Shown in pieces: positions 1 through 10,847 of a stretch of 64,000 bases of DNA (positions are counted from its first letter, which is position 1; the number at the start of each line of letters is the position of its first letter). The stretch is from the NCBI GenBank assembly GCA_002189035.1, contig CM007990.1, positions 2,852,001 to 2,916,000 on the forward strand, in the 5' to 3' direction. The translations under genes and the position numbers were made by a program. This stretch comes from Utricularia gibba. Taxonomy: Eukaryota > Streptophyta > Magnoliopsida > Lamiales > Lentibulariaceae. The notes beneath the pieces were generated by a model, which ran no database searches, was not told the origin of the DNA, and worked only from the letters and a program-made list of their open reading frames with translations.

Positions 1-1022
1 AATCAATGGATGCAATTAGTGTCACGTTAATAGATTTGGTCTTAATTAGGATTAAGACAGAATTGTAATAGAATACAGTAAAAAAAATAACAAACTTCTA
101 AACTCGGATGTTCCTGGAATGAAATGAGTGATGCCTTGAGACTTTTAGGATATGCATGCTTATCATTAAACACACTCACACAAACCATAAATCAAGCAAC
201 TAAAAAACAAAGTCTAGGTCTATCCGGACTTTTGTTTCCCCCCTAATCTTTTATCTACCACTAATTAGGATTGTTAAGATAGGTTTCACTACTTCCCTCT
301 CCTGGATCTATCTTGGCTTGTTAAGGAAGTGGTGTGATCTATGATTACCAAGGTCAAATAATTGATTAGCACATTATACCCTTTGGCCCCAAAGCACTCC
401 TCACACTTAGCCACTTATAACAAGGGAAAGGAAAATATTTTCATAGCATATCCTAAGCAACATTCTGATCTCAAAATTAAACAACAACAAACAGTGCATA
501 ACAGAAATAGAAAAGACAAATGGTTCATGCAGTAAAGCTAAAACTAGTCTCAACTAGGAACAGTGTTAATCAAGAATAAAAAAAAGCTTCAAAGAGAAAC
601 TGGTTCTTCTAGGTCATCGTCCCCTTCCTTCTTCTTCCCCCCCCCCCCCAGAAAAATTCTCCAGAAAGCTATGTCGTGTGCGACTACATTGTTCATATCC
701 GGCTCCTTGGGATTTGTGTTTCCGACATGTGCTGCATTGCTCAAAGAAAACTATAAGAAGTAAGGTTGGGACTAAATCGATTTAGTCCCAATTAAGACTA
801 AAATAACATTATGGTACTATGCGCAAAAATATAGAACTAGGCAGTAAAACTTAATTTTTGTAATACAATATGAGTCATTTACTTGGATTTAGTTCCAATT
901 AAGACTAAAATAACATTATGGTACTATACGCAAAAATATAGAATTAGCCAGTAAAACTTAATTTTTGTAGCACAATATGAGTCATTTACTTGTATTCAAT
1001 CACTCAAAAATATGTGTTATCA
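1..1022 (-). repeat. T-family LTR, copy 1, cut by window start
   Basis: Read on the minus strand it opens with TGATAACACATA at 1022 and runs out of the window. It shares a series of blocks in the same order with 27975-29138: an 'atgaggtgatgcctt' type segment, 'cctctaattaggattg', 'ctcctggatctatc', 'aacaagggaaagg', and a 'gggactaaat' block near the terminus. No ORF is plausible; it contains a run of 10 or more C near 640-650. I call it an orphan LTR of a gypsy-type element because copies start TG and end CA. The internal part of the parent element is not in the window. Confidence 0.55.
781..994. repeat. Tandem duplication, two ~107-bp units
   Basis: The unit starting tttagtcccaattaagac at 781 recurs at 888 as tttagttccaattaagac. 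Both contain ctatrcgcaaaaatatagaa and end near 'gagtcatttactt'. Only a few substitutions separate the units. It lies inside the T-family LTR near its 5' terminus; the other T copy in the window appears to carry only one equivalent unit. Confidence 0.85.
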
Positions 1023-1036
1023 CATTATGCTACAAC

Positions 1037-1395
1037 TGTGATTGCGACTCGGGTTTCAAAATTGGATCGGTGGAGGACCTATCCAATTTTGAAACCAGTT
1101 TAACCGGTCAAACTCCGAGTTTGACCAGTCAATATATATATAAATATATTTATATTTATATTAAATGAAATTTCATATTATTATTATATAATAACATACA
1201 AATATAATATATTCAATTAGTAAAATATAGAATTTGTGACGTTAAATCTGATTCCCAAAAACCCAAAATACGAAAAAATGATTGATTAAAAAATAATCCT
1301 AAAACAAAATAATCGCTTGGTCGGTTAACCGGCCATAGAAGAAAAACCGGTCAATTGGTTTGACTTCCTAGTTAACCGGCCGAGTCACAATCACA
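1037..1395. mobile_element. MITE with terminal inverted repeats and 10-bp target duplication
   Basis: The ends are TGTGATTGCGACTCGG (1037) and its inverse CCGAGTCACAATCACA (ending 1395), one mismatch in 16. The flanks carry a perfect direct duplication ATGCTACAAC at 1027-1036 and 1396-1405. Inside are subterminal inverted motifs (ttaaccggtc, gtttgacc, ggttaaccgg) and a perfect 16-bp hairpin, arms 1052-1067 and 1081-1096. The centre is very AT-rich and there is no ORF. A 9-10 bp duplication points to a Mutator-like (MULE) MITE; hAT would give 8 bp. The class is an inference. Confidence 0.85.
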
Positions 1396-1405
1396 ATGCT
1401 ACAAC

Positions 1406-3341
1406 GACACTAAACTTGTCCTCAAGTCCTAACTAAGACTAATAGGATGTAAGCAATTGAGGGATTTCCAAACAGCCATGTAGAGACTTGACATTTAGGT
1501 TCAGAATGTAGGAATTGAAAGAGTGCCAATGTGAAAGACGGGTAATCACTCAAGCATACATGTGAATTTCATCAAAATAAGTGTCTTCAAAGATTAAATA
1601 AGCATGACATAGCATGATTGAAACATTTTTTTATCTTACTTGTGCACCAGGAGGGGTCTTGAAAATACACTTGGAGGTGGCTATGTCTTGATGATGTGCC
1701 CACAAGTGGTCTTTGGAGTGCACCTAAGGAGGCAAGGTGTTTGTTTTCTAAGTATTGAATGTTTCTTCCATTACTACATCAAAAACATGTGCAAAGAAGA
1801 GAAGTTAATAGTTGGAAAATGCTACATGTAATAAGGATACTACTAAAAACCATTGCATGATCAACATAGAATGCTTTCATCAGGGAGAATAGCCTTGTTA
1901 TGTGCCCATGAAGTACATTTTTCTTATTATGCTTGGTGTTCGTTTTATACTAAAATGTGATTAGAGCTATCCAATTAGATATAGAACACAAGTTTATAAG
2001 TCATCTTTTAAAATATAGCTTTTCCTTGTTGTTGCATATTTCACCCTTCTTTTGTCTAATTTAATTAGATGTAGTGCATTGTTGGGGGGATACGTACATG
2101 GACATATGTCTAAAAATGTGGTATGACTAACAACAAAAGAGAGTTCATTTTCTTGAAAGAAAGGTCTTCCATGATTTCTAACAAAAGAATATGATACTAA
2201 TGATGAGCCATGGCTCACATAAGAAATAATCATTGTGATTGTCACTTTAGTGCAAGGATTTCATGTCCTACAGAAGATATAGTTTGGACAATGGGATTTG
2301 TAGGGGAATGTGAGTTTTGAATAGAGTTTTTTATTCTATACTGTTTTTTGTGGGTAGCTCAGTTGTCTTCTTCCTCTCTACTCTCTTTGAAAGAAGATTG
2401 TGGTTTTACTTTTAGTTTATGTTTGTAATGGATGCTTGTGGTTAAACTTTTTGTTTTTGTGTGTTTCTATTCCATGTTTCGTGAATAACTCGTGTCTTTC
2501 TCTCTTTATTCATTTTAGGCTTCACATATCTCCACATGTATATGTTAAAGTCTTTTTGTAACATTTTCTAATTAGAGTTCATGTGTTGTTGAGCATTTCT
2601 TATGGGTTTTGATGAGGAGCAAGGTAAAAATTACTAATTCCTACCCTTTTTGTTTGAGAGATGTGGTGATTTGTTCATAGCTAGTACATTACCTTCATGA
2701 ACATATACTGACCTCATACTTGGATCATTTGCTTATTGACAACATTTGGGCACATGTGCATAATTTGATCTTGACAGCAATGGATGACAATTCCTCTTGT
2801 CCTCAAGATTATCTAAGAGGGAATAATAAGAGTCAATTCTCATGCCTTCTTTAAGAGAGTATAAGAGAAAAGTAATCCCTTGTTTCTATAATCAATTAAT
2901 TGAAAGAGTGGGAGAGGGATGAGGCTTACAACAAGCATGGTCGGAAAGGTTCCAATCCCAAAAAAGTTGCCTTATCTAATGTCCATAGTTTAACATTGAT
3001 TTATGTTGTTTACATTATACATCTGTATTTAGAAAATCATGATAGTTTATATTTAGTTTTCAATTGCACTTTCTTCGCAATAATCAATTTTCTATAATAA
3101 ACACTTATGCTACACTTTGATTGTGCTTTATGTCTTACTTTAATTTTAAAGTTTGTGAATGAAATGACACAATAAATTTTTAGTGACATTGATGATGAGT
3201 TGATCGTTGCTGTGCATTTTATTTTTGTTATTATTTTTATCTTTTCTTTCTTTTCTCTTCTCATCTTTTTCTTACTTTCGTTTTCTAGGTGTTTCTTTTT
3301 TTGATTCATGTGCTTTGTTTCTTTTTAATGTAGTTTGGCTT
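1406..3341. other. No gene recognised
   Basis: Only short ORFs (under about 90 codons) with low-complexity translations are present. I see no domain motif, no LTR boundary and no RNA gene. The DNA is AT-rich and carries T-rich runs near 3240-3310. It probably contains decayed repeat sequence that I cannot assign. Confidence 0.5.
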
Positions 3342-3651
3342 TGATACGACCCTCCAAATAATAAGCATTAGGCAAATTAGATCTTGTGTTCCAAATGAAA
3401 CAATCCTTCAAGAAAAGAAGAATTTGGACTTCAGGAATAAAAATTTTTGCAACCCAAACTATGAAAATAGTATCACACTCATAGAATAAGGAAGGAATTG
3501 AGAGTGATAAACTATACTAGACACCACAAGTAAAGTTTGATAAGTCTGAAGTTCTACATAAACTTAAAGAAGGAGCAATGCTCTCAAAATACATAACAAC
3601 CTGATTTGTCCCTAAATAAGAGTGAGACCCTATTATATAAGTGGAGAAATG
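3342..3651 (-). repeat. K1 LTR fragment
   Basis: Begins TGATACGACCCTCC, the reverse complement of the K1 LTR end (GGAGGGTCGTATCA, seen at 63462-63475). The following blocks (caatccttcaagaa, caacccaaactatga, 'gagtgataaac', 'ttgataagt', 'aagagtgagaccc') match, in the same order, the minus-strand K1 LTR at 48134-48677 and the reverse complement of 60790-61089. It is truncated at 3651, where C1 LTR sequence begins. Confidence 0.7.
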
Positions 3652-3715
3652 TGTTGGAGATCAGCCTCAATCCAAAGCTTGAAGGTGATTGGAAGAACTA
3701 AACTTGTGTCATAAT
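3652..3715 (+). repeat. 64-bp stub of a C1 LTR 5' end
   Basis: These 64 bases repeat the first 64 bases of the adjacent 5' LTR of C1-a (3716-3779), with about five mismatches. That is a higher rate than between the two LTRs of C1-a (about 1%), so the stub is more likely the remnant of an older C1 LTR than a slippage product of this one. Confidence 0.75.
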
Positions 3716-4037
3716 TGTTGGAGATCAACCTCAATCCAAAGTTTGAAGGTGATTGGAAGCACTAATCTTGTGTCATAATGTTATATTTCAGATAAAAGGT
3801 GTTGAGTTCGAGCATGGAAGTGTTGGATTCGAGTTGTTGGGCTTTTTGTGTGTTTTCAATAATTGTGGCCCACTGTTGGGTAACCTAGGTATTGGGTATA
3901 TATAAACCCTACTAGGAATGCGTGTGAATGAGAGTTTTGGTCATTCTTATTGTTTATGAGTCGTTTTTCATCCAAGGTGATCTCAGAAGCATTACCTTTT
4001 TGTTACTTCCCAAGACTCTCTTTTTCTTGCATCAACA
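3716..4037 (+). repeat. C1-a 5' LTR (322 bp)
   Basis: Starts TGTTGGAGATC and ends TTGCATCAACA, directly followed by the primer-binding site, which fixes the right boundary. Near-identical to 8696-9015. Confidence 0.93.
3897..3906 (+). promoter_or_regulatory. TATA box of the C1 5' LTR
   Basis: TATATATAAA lies about 180 bp into the LTR, a reasonable place for the U3 promoter. It is conserved in the 3' LTR of this copy and in the LTRs of C1-b and C1-e. Confidence 0.55.
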
Positions 4038-4050
4038 TGGTATCAGAGCA
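4038..4050 (+). other. Primer-binding site, initiator-Met tRNA type
   Basis: TGGTATCAGAGCA abuts the LTR end. It is complementary to the 3' end of plant initiator methionine tRNA, the usual minus-strand primer for copia elements. Confidence 0.92.
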
Positions 4051-4155
4051 GTAAGGTTCTCAAACCTGTGCTCGTTTCAGTATTTTATTTACCGTTCAGC
4101 GTTTTTTACTTGGTGGATTACAAAGTATCAACCCAAAGCTTTTCAAGCGGTGGCT

Positions 4156-5229
4156 ATGATGGCATCTGGTAGAGGACCTCCAATATTTGATGGTTCAGAG
4201 TATGGAAGCTGGGTCAAAAAGATGCGCAGCTACCTGCGGGTCAGAAAGATTTGGGATGTTGTTGAAAGGGAGATTCCGACGATTACAATAACAAGCAAAT
4301 CCACATCAGAACAGCAAGAGGAAGCTGAATATCTTCAACAGAGAAAAGATGAAGCAATGGATGCCTTGTATCAAGCCATCTCTGAACATCTATTTGATGA
4401 TATTGCAGAGTGTCAATCAGCAAAAGAAATATGGGATACTCTCAAATCCCATTATGAAGGTGATGCCAAACTGAGAGAAATATTATGCAAAAACAAGCTG
4501 GAGGACTTTGAGAGGAACAAAATGTTAGACAATGAAACCATACAAGTCTATTATGAACGTACTGCGAAGCTTGTGAAGGAGATTCGAGGATTGGGGGAAA
4601 AACTTGAGGATCAAAAGGTGATTAGCAAGGCAATCATGAGCCTACCTGCAAGATTCGAGCCAAAGTTATGTGCACTTGAGACAGAAAGAAAAATCCTTGA
4701 TATTATTGAAGGAAAGCTCCATCAGTTATATCCTGAATATCCTGTTACACCAGAGCCAACATTTAGAGAGTTCATGATTGAGTTGCAATCTACAGAAAAG
4801 AGATTGGAGCTAAGAGATGGTTATGAAGTTGAGAAAACTTATGGTGAAGCTGCTCTCCTTACCAAAATGCAGAATATGAATATAAACTCAGGTGCAATTA
4901 ACAATGTCAAGGATGTCAAATCAACAGCTATCAAACAATCACCAACGTCAATCCCCACATCAACGATGGGCAATCAGAAGTGCAGACATTGTGACAAATC
5001 CAACCATAAGAGTGAAGATTGTTGGACTTTAAGCACAAATGCTTGCAAGCATTGTATCAAACAGAATCATAGGAGTGAGTTTTGTTGGTGGAAGCCTGAT
5101 GCTTTGTGCACGAAATGCAATCAAAGAGGCCATCTTGACAAGGTATGTGGAATGTCAAATCCAATAAAAGTTGAGCATAACAAGAAGGCTACTTCCAGGG
5201 AAGAGAAATCACATGCATCCTTTACCTAA
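4156..5229 (+). pseudogene. C1-a gag (capsid and nucleocapsid) with premature stop
   Basis: The start is the first of two tandem ATGs, just before ASGRGPPIFDGSEYGSW. The frame is open upstream into the LTR, but that part has no gag character. The capsid part (roughly residues 10-230) is a copia gag with the WDTLKSHYEG and VISKAIMSLP blocks. Three CCHC knuckles follow: CRHCDKSNHKSEDC, CKHCIKQNHRSEFC and CTKCNQRGHLDKVC; one is more usual in plant copia elements. The ORF ends at TAA (5227-5229). C1-b and C1-e have TAC (Tyr) here and read on into the protease, so this copy carries a nonsense change rather than a natural gag terminus. Confidence 0.9.
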
Positions 5230-6240
5230 TTTGAAGATGAGCCAGAAATATCTTTTGAAGATCCTTTTGAGTATGAGTGTGCTCTAATGACAGTAGCCTC
5301 AGATGCTAAAGGCTGGTACTTGGACTCTGGCGCCTCCTATCATGTATGTTGTGATATAAGGTCATTTCTCAAGCTTGAAAGGATTGGGAAGGAGGTAAGC
5401 ACGTGCACTGGTGAAAATATTGGCATTGTGGGCAAAGTAAGCATTTTACTCTTGCTAAAAGAAGGAATTGTTCAAGTTGATGATGTTTATTATTCACCAA
5501 ACCTCAAACAGAACCTGTTGAGCTTTGGCCAATTGAGCAGGCAAGGTTTTGACATTGAGCTGATGAAAGATGCTGGTGGTATAACCACTACAGTTAAGGT
5601 TGCTGATCCAAAAACGAAGATTGAATTCCATGCTGTGTTGACCACCTACAACCTCTGCCAAATCATGGTCAGTGATCATAAAAGTTGTATTTTCTCACTT
5701 CAAGATCAAAGCAGCCTTTGGCACAAACGTTTTGGGCACTATAGCTTTAACAATCTGAAAATATTGCAGAAGAATAAGGAAGTACTGGAATTGAAAGACA
5801 TCAAGTTTGCTAATGCCATATGTGAAGTGTGTCATCAAGGTAAACAGTGTAGAAAGCCCTTTTATTCCAGTGATTCAGTAGCAAAGGAGAAATTAGAGCT
5901 TGTGCATACAGATTTTTGTGGACCATTTAACGAATGTTCATTAAGGGGGAGTAAATATTTTGTTAGATTCATTGATGATTATTCACGTTATTGTTGGGTT
6001 TACTTTCTTAAAAGCAAGTTAGAAGTTCCTCATATCTTTCGAAAATTCAAAGTGATCATTGAGAATCAGAGTGGATGCTCTTTGAAGATGATTAGATCAG
6101 ACAATGGAGGCGAATTCTACAATAATAGCATGAGAATGTTCTGTGAAAATGAGGGAATCATGCATCAATTCACCGTACCATATTCTCCACAACAGAATGG
6201 TATATGTGAAAGGAGAAACAGAACAATCCTTGATATGTAA
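5230..6240 (+). pseudogene. C1-a protease and integrase core
   Basis: In frame with gag after the TAA. The aspartic protease is represented by WYLDSGASYHV. Integrase follows with its zinc-binding part (WHKRFGHYS ... CEVCHQGKQC) and the catalytic triad: Asp in LVHTDFCGPF, Asp in IRSDNGGEF, Glu in QQNGICERRNRT. The frame closes at TAA 6238-6240, created by loss of one base: C1-d reads gatatgTCAAGATGC, here gatatgTAAGATGC. C1-b has exactly the same lesion (15383-15385), so it predates both insertions. Confidence 0.92.
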
Positions 6241-8695
6241 GATGCCTATTGTTTGAGAAAGGTCTTCCTGTAAGTTTCTGGGCTGAAGCGGTATCTACAT
6301 CTGTATATCTATTGAACTTGCTTCCCTCAAGGGCGATTAGTGGAAAAACCGCGCATGAAAAATGGCATGGTTATATTAAAAAGGTTGATCATCTCAAAAT
6401 CTTTGGTAGTCTGTGTTTTACTCATATACCAGACCAAAAACGAGGAAAACTTGAAAAGAAATCTGTATCTGGTGTATTTGTTGGTTATAGCAACACTACC
6501 AAGGGATATAAAGTTTATCTACCTCAACAGAAGAAATTTATCCTCAGCCATGATGTCACTTTTGATGAAGGTGCAAGGTATACTTTAATTGATGATTGCA
6601 TTGCTCTGAATGATGCAGAAGCTCATAAAAGCCTTGAAAGGCATAGCACCCATGTGAAAGGAGACCTCTGGACACACATGCCTCAAAACTTCTCTTCCAG
6701 CAATTCAACAAACCAAGAAACTTCAGAACTCGTTCATGAAGATTCAAATCAAGTAAATGATCAGCATTCAGATGAGAATTTTCCAGCTCCAGAGGAGGAG
6801 AAGGCCAATGATCTACATTCAGATGGGAATTTCGAAATCCAGGAAGAGGAGCAAGGCACGAATGCAGAAGACTCATCAACAGATGAATCTGATCGAGAGG
6901 AACCTGATACTGATGATGAAGATTATTACCCATCTGATCGTGATTGGCAAAGGAGGAAACGCAAAAACATCAGAGATTCAATAGATAATGAAGATAGTCA
7001 TGTTACTGACATTAGAAGAAGCAAAAGAAACAAGGCTCCTACAATAAGTTTCTCCAAGTTGAATGATGATGTCCAAGATGCTGTAGGTGATATTTTGGCT
7101 GGATTATTGACAGGAGATCCAACATCATTTGAAGTAGCTATACAAAATCCGAAATGGAGAGAGACCATGAAGGAAGAAATGAATTCTATACTTGAAAATG
7201 AAACATGGGAGTTAGTTGATAAACCCAAGGATAGGGGTTTCAAACCTATTGGCCTCAAGTGGTTATTCAAAACCAAGATGAATGCAGATGGTTCTATCAA
7301 CAAATATAAGGCTAGATTAGTAGTCAAGGGATATAGTCAGATCAAAGGAATAAATTTTCATGAGATTTTTGCACCAGTAGCAAGATTTGACACGATTAAA
7401 GTACTTCTTGCCATTTCAGCTGCTCATGGATGGAAAGTGCATCACATGGATGTCAAGACTGCGTTCTTGAATGTTATGTTGGAGGTGGTTGTTTTTGTTG
7501 AACAACCAAAGGGCTTCGAAGTGTCAGGTCATGAAGACAAGGTATTGAAGCTAGAGAAATCTCTCTATGGGTTGAAGCAAGCTCCTAGAGCATGGAATGA
7601 ACGCATGGATAACTTTCTCCAGGGTATTGGTTTCAGAAAAACATATAGTGATTACTCATTATATGTTAAAGTAAAAAAAGATGATCGTTTATTTATTAGC
7701 TTATATGTGGATGATCTTATGATTACCTCAGGTAATGAAAGGAAGATTGAGGAATTCAAAGCTCTACTCAAAAATGAATTCAAGATGACTAACCTTGGAA
7801 TGATGTCATATTATCTAGGCATGAAAATTCATCAACTTGAAGGTGTTGGAACATTCATATCTCAGAAAAAGTACTGTAATGAACTTCTTGAAAGGTTTGG
7901 GTTCAAAGATGTCAATCCTTCAAAAACGCCTTTAGATTACAAACAAGTGATTGGAGAGAACAATCAGGGAAAGAATGTGGATACCACTACTTATAGAAGT
8001 ATGATTGGAAGCCTCATTTATCTCCAGCATACAAGGCCTGACTTGTGTTTTTGTGTAAATGTCTTATCTCGCTTCCTCAACAAACCAACAACAACTCACA
8101 TGGCAGCTGTGAAAAGAGCTTTTAGGTACATAAAATCTACTACTGATTTCGGATTGTTCTATCCCTATGAAGGTGAAAAACCAATCTTGAAACTTAGAGC
8201 CTACTTAGATAGTGATTATGGTATGGCTGAAGATAGCAAGAGCACATCTGGTGCACTCTTTTTCTTAAATAAGAGTCCTGTAGTCTGGTTTTCGAAGAAA
8301 CAAAAAGTGGTAGCACAATCAACAGCTGAAGCAGAATACATCTCAGCAGCACATGCTTCGAACTATTGTGTTTGGTTCAGGTAGATGCTAAACGAACTTG
8401 GATTCATACAAAAGGAAGCTACACATCTGCTTATGGATAATCGAGCTGCAATCTCCATTGCCAAAGATCCAACGAACTTCAGCAAAGCCAAACACATAAG
8501 AATCAGGTATCATGTCATAAGGAATTACATCAAGGAGAAGAAGATTAAAGTGCAGTATGTTGAGAGTGGGAATCAGCTTGCTGATGGGCTCACCAAAGGT
8601 TTGAACAGAGTTCAGTTTGAGCTAGCAAGGAAGAACATGAATCTCATGACTATAGAAGACTTTCTCAAGTTGGGAGATCTCGGTCTGGGGGGGAG
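6241..8695 (+). pseudogene. C1-a integrase C-terminus, reverse transcriptase and RNase H
   Basis: The frame resumes one base off. It covers the integrase C-terminal part (GSLCFTHIPD, GVFVGYSNTTKGYK), then an acidic linker with two similar units (DQHSDENF..., DLHSDGNF...). Reverse transcriptase follows, with KARLVVKGYSQ, HHMDVKTAFLN, SLYGLKQAPRAW and active site YVDD (LYVDDLMITS). RNase H has SDYGM, STAEAEY, MDNRAAI and NQLADGLTK. One nonsense codon, TAG at 8382-8384, replaces the CAG (Gln) seen in C1-b. The rest of RNase H is open to the polypurine tract. The catalytic residues are intact, so decay is limited. Confidence 0.93.
8687..8695 (+). other. C1-a polypurine tract
   Basis: GGGGGGGAG immediately before the 3' LTR start; this is the plus-strand primer. 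The equivalent C-rich tracts sit beside the 3' LTRs of C1-b (12942) and C1-c (11156). Confidence 0.88.
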
Positions 8696-9015
8696 TGTTG
8701 GAGATCAGCCTCAATCCAAAGTTTGAAGGTGATTGGAAGCACTAATCTTGTGTCATAATGTTATATTTCAGATAAAAGGTGTTGAGTTCGAGCATGGAAG
8801 TGTTGGATTCGAGTTGTTGGGCTTTTTGTGTGTTTTCAATAATTGTGGCCCACAGTTGGGTAACCTAGGTATTGGGTATATATAAACCCTACTAGGAATG
8901 CGTGTGAATGAGGGTTTTGGTCATTCTTATTGTTTATGAGTCGTTTTTCATCCAAGGTGATCTCAGAAGCATTACCTTTTTGTTACTTCCCAAGACTCTT
9001 TTTCTTGCATCAACA
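8696..9015 (+). repeat. C1-a 3' LTR (320 bp)
   Basis: Starts TGTTGGAGATC after the polypurine tract and ends TTGCATCAACA. It differs from the 5' LTR at three bases and lacks one CT pair. Confidence 0.93.
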
Positions 9016-9950
9016 TCACGAACTCCTTAGGTCACAAATAGTGCTACCATGTCTTGCAAGCTCTAACCAATGCTTCCTTGTCATAAGTTGGATAGTTGAG
9101 GGTGGCACCATGAAGCTTCTCACTAAAATAAGTAAGGGAACGCCCATTTTGCATTAATACAACACCAATGTCTAAACTTGATGCATCACATTTTATTTCA
9201 AAAGTATCATAAAAGTTTGGAAGAGCTAAGAGAGGTGGTGAACAAAGTTTATTCTTGAGTTGTGTGAAAGCATGTTCTTGTTTATCTCCCCCAATAAAAT
9301 GGGTGATTTTTCTTGATCAATTGAGTTTGGGGTGCTGCTATTGTACTGAAATCCTTAACAAATCGTATGTAGAAGCTTGCTAAGCCATGGATTGATGTAG
9401 GTGTTGGCCATTCTCTAATTGCTCACACTTTCTCTTCATCTATAGCTACTGCTGCATCACTTACAACATATTCAAGAAAAGAGACATTATTTGTGCAGAA
9501 GACACACTTCTTGATGTTAGAAAATAACTTTTCTTTCCTAAACGTATCTAACACATTCCTCAAATGACACACATATTCCTCAACACTCTTGCTATATATC
9601 AAAATATTATCAAAATAAACAATCATCAAATCTATCAATAAAAGGCCTAAGAACGCGATTCATCAATTTCATAAATGTGCTAGGAGCAATAGTCAAACCA
9701 AAAGACATAACAACCCACTCATACAAACCAAACTTATTTTTGAAAGTGGTTTTCCACTCATCACCTTCCTTCATTCTAATTTGATGATATCCACTTCTGA
9801 AATCACTTTTAGTAAAAACACAAGCACCATGCAATTCAACAAGCATATCTTCAAGTCTAAGAGTAAGATGTCTATACTTGATGGTAGTTTTTGATGGCCC
9901 GACAATAAGTGCACATACGCCAAGTTCCATCAAATTTAGGAACCAATAAA
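9016..9950 (-). pseudogene. K1 reverse transcriptase-RNase H remnant
   Basis: Minus-strand Ty3/gypsy reverse transcriptase. Visible blocks are [49 protein letters not shown] and LRPFIDRF, then CHLRNVLDTFRKEKLFSN and CVFCTNNVSFLEYVVSD. The SGYHQIR...GDEWKT wording is typical of CRM-clade chromoviruses. The active site reads YFDN (Asn codon 9606-9608) where YFDD is expected. A frameshift lies between 9610 and 9638. Downstream (lower coordinates) come [16 protein letters not shown] and a decayed RNase H ([15 protein letters not shown]). It is cut off at the C1-a LTR. Confidence 0.85.
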
Positions 9951-10330
9951 TATGGTTTGATCAAGTTGTAGCATGGAGTTCAACCTATTCAAGTTAGATC
10001 AAGTTGATGGACCATAACTTCTTAGTTCACTAGTAGTATTTTACTTTGAGTAGGTCCATTTCTATACTTATATAAGAAGGATCTCACTTTTGTTTAGGGA
10101 CAACTTTCATTGTAATGTGTTTTGAGAGCTAACTCCTTTCTTAAGTTCTTGTAGAACTTAAGACTTATCAAGTTTTGTTTGTAGTGTCTAGTGTAGTTTA
10201 TCACTCCCCTTTTGGGTTGCAAGAATTTTACTTTCTTGAGGGCCGACTTCTTCCTTTTGTGAGGGATTACTTCTTTTGAAACCCAAGATCTGGTTTGCTA
10301 AAAACTTGTTGTTTGAAAGGTCCTATCAAA
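9951..10330 (+). repeat. K1-type LTR, 3' part
   Basis: Plus-strand sequence with the K1 LTR blocks (tataagaaggatctca, gttcttgtagaacttaagac, 'tagtttatcactcccc', 'gggttgcaagaattt', 'cccaagatctggtttgc'), ending at a primer site. The left limit is approximate; the first ~200 bases of a full K1 LTR are missing or unrecognisable. Confidence 0.65.
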
Positions 10331-10847
10331 TGGTATCAGAGCTAATCTTTCTCTTCATTTTTTATCCATTAGTCTTCTATCTTCTATAAAAAAAAAAAAA
10401 GATATATTCAAAATGCTTTTGGTTTGAAGATCTTATATTTGCTGTTGGTGAAATCAAAACCTAAGGTTCTTTATTTTCACTTCTTGCATTGTGCTCTTCC
10501 ATTTGCTACAAAAAAAAAAAATAATAAAAAAAACCTGTTGAAGGTGAGAAAGAAGGTTGGGAAGTTGAATCCATTCACTTTTCTACTTCCAAAACAAAAC
10601 GAAAATTTCATTTCAAATTTCTAGAAGCATGGGCTTTTTCCCTTGTGAAAAGCAATCTTATTTTCTATCTTGAACCATCCTTTAATCCATTTCAGCAAGC
10701 AATCCTTTTCTTACTCTTATATTAGTTGTATCATACCCTTTTCCTATTGTCTAAAGTAATCTTCTTTCTACCATTCATATTATATGAAGTACACTCTATC
10801 TCCAATCATTTCCATTCTATCTTTTCCAATTTCATGGTTGTCACATC
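10331..10847 (+). other. K1 primer site and 5' leader
   Basis: TGGTATCAGAGC at 10331 is the initiator-Met primer site. The rest matches the non-coding leader of the K1 elements at 46573 and 61105: poly-A runs near 10388 and 10510, 'tcttgcattgtgctcttcc', 'aaggttgggaa', and a T/C-rich tract. No gag follows because C1-c begins at 10848. Confidence 0.7.

Larger units (their letters stand above)
3716..9015 (+). mobile_element. C1-a, nearly complete Ty1/copia retrotransposon
   Basis: About 5.3 kb with TG...CA LTRs (3716-4037 and 8696-9015), an initiator-Met primer site at 4038 and a GGGGGGGAG polypurine tract directly before the 3' LTR. The domain order gag, protease, integrase, reverse transcriptase, RNase H is that of Ty1/copia. 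The LTRs differ by three substitutions and one 2-bp indel, so insertion was fairly recent. Only three lesions stop one long ORF: TAA at 5227, a 1-nt frameshift at 6238 and TAG at 8382. No target duplication is visible (ATAAT before, TCACG after), which suggests rearrangement at one edge. The clade is uncertain; gag and integrase wording recall the Ivana/Oryco or Tork groups. Confidence 0.93.

Noticed and set aside
563-763. Small ORF with signal-like segment
   Set aside because: Runs through a poly-C tract in LTR sequence; composition is low-complexity.
3037-3309. Lys-rich 90-codon minus ORF
   Set aside because: Product of a T/C-rich tract; no homology pattern, no start context.
3715-9016. 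C1-a inserted into the flanking minus-strand K1 element
   Set aside because: K1 RNase H at 9016 should continue before 3716 if so, but the left flank is LTR sequence and there is no target duplication.
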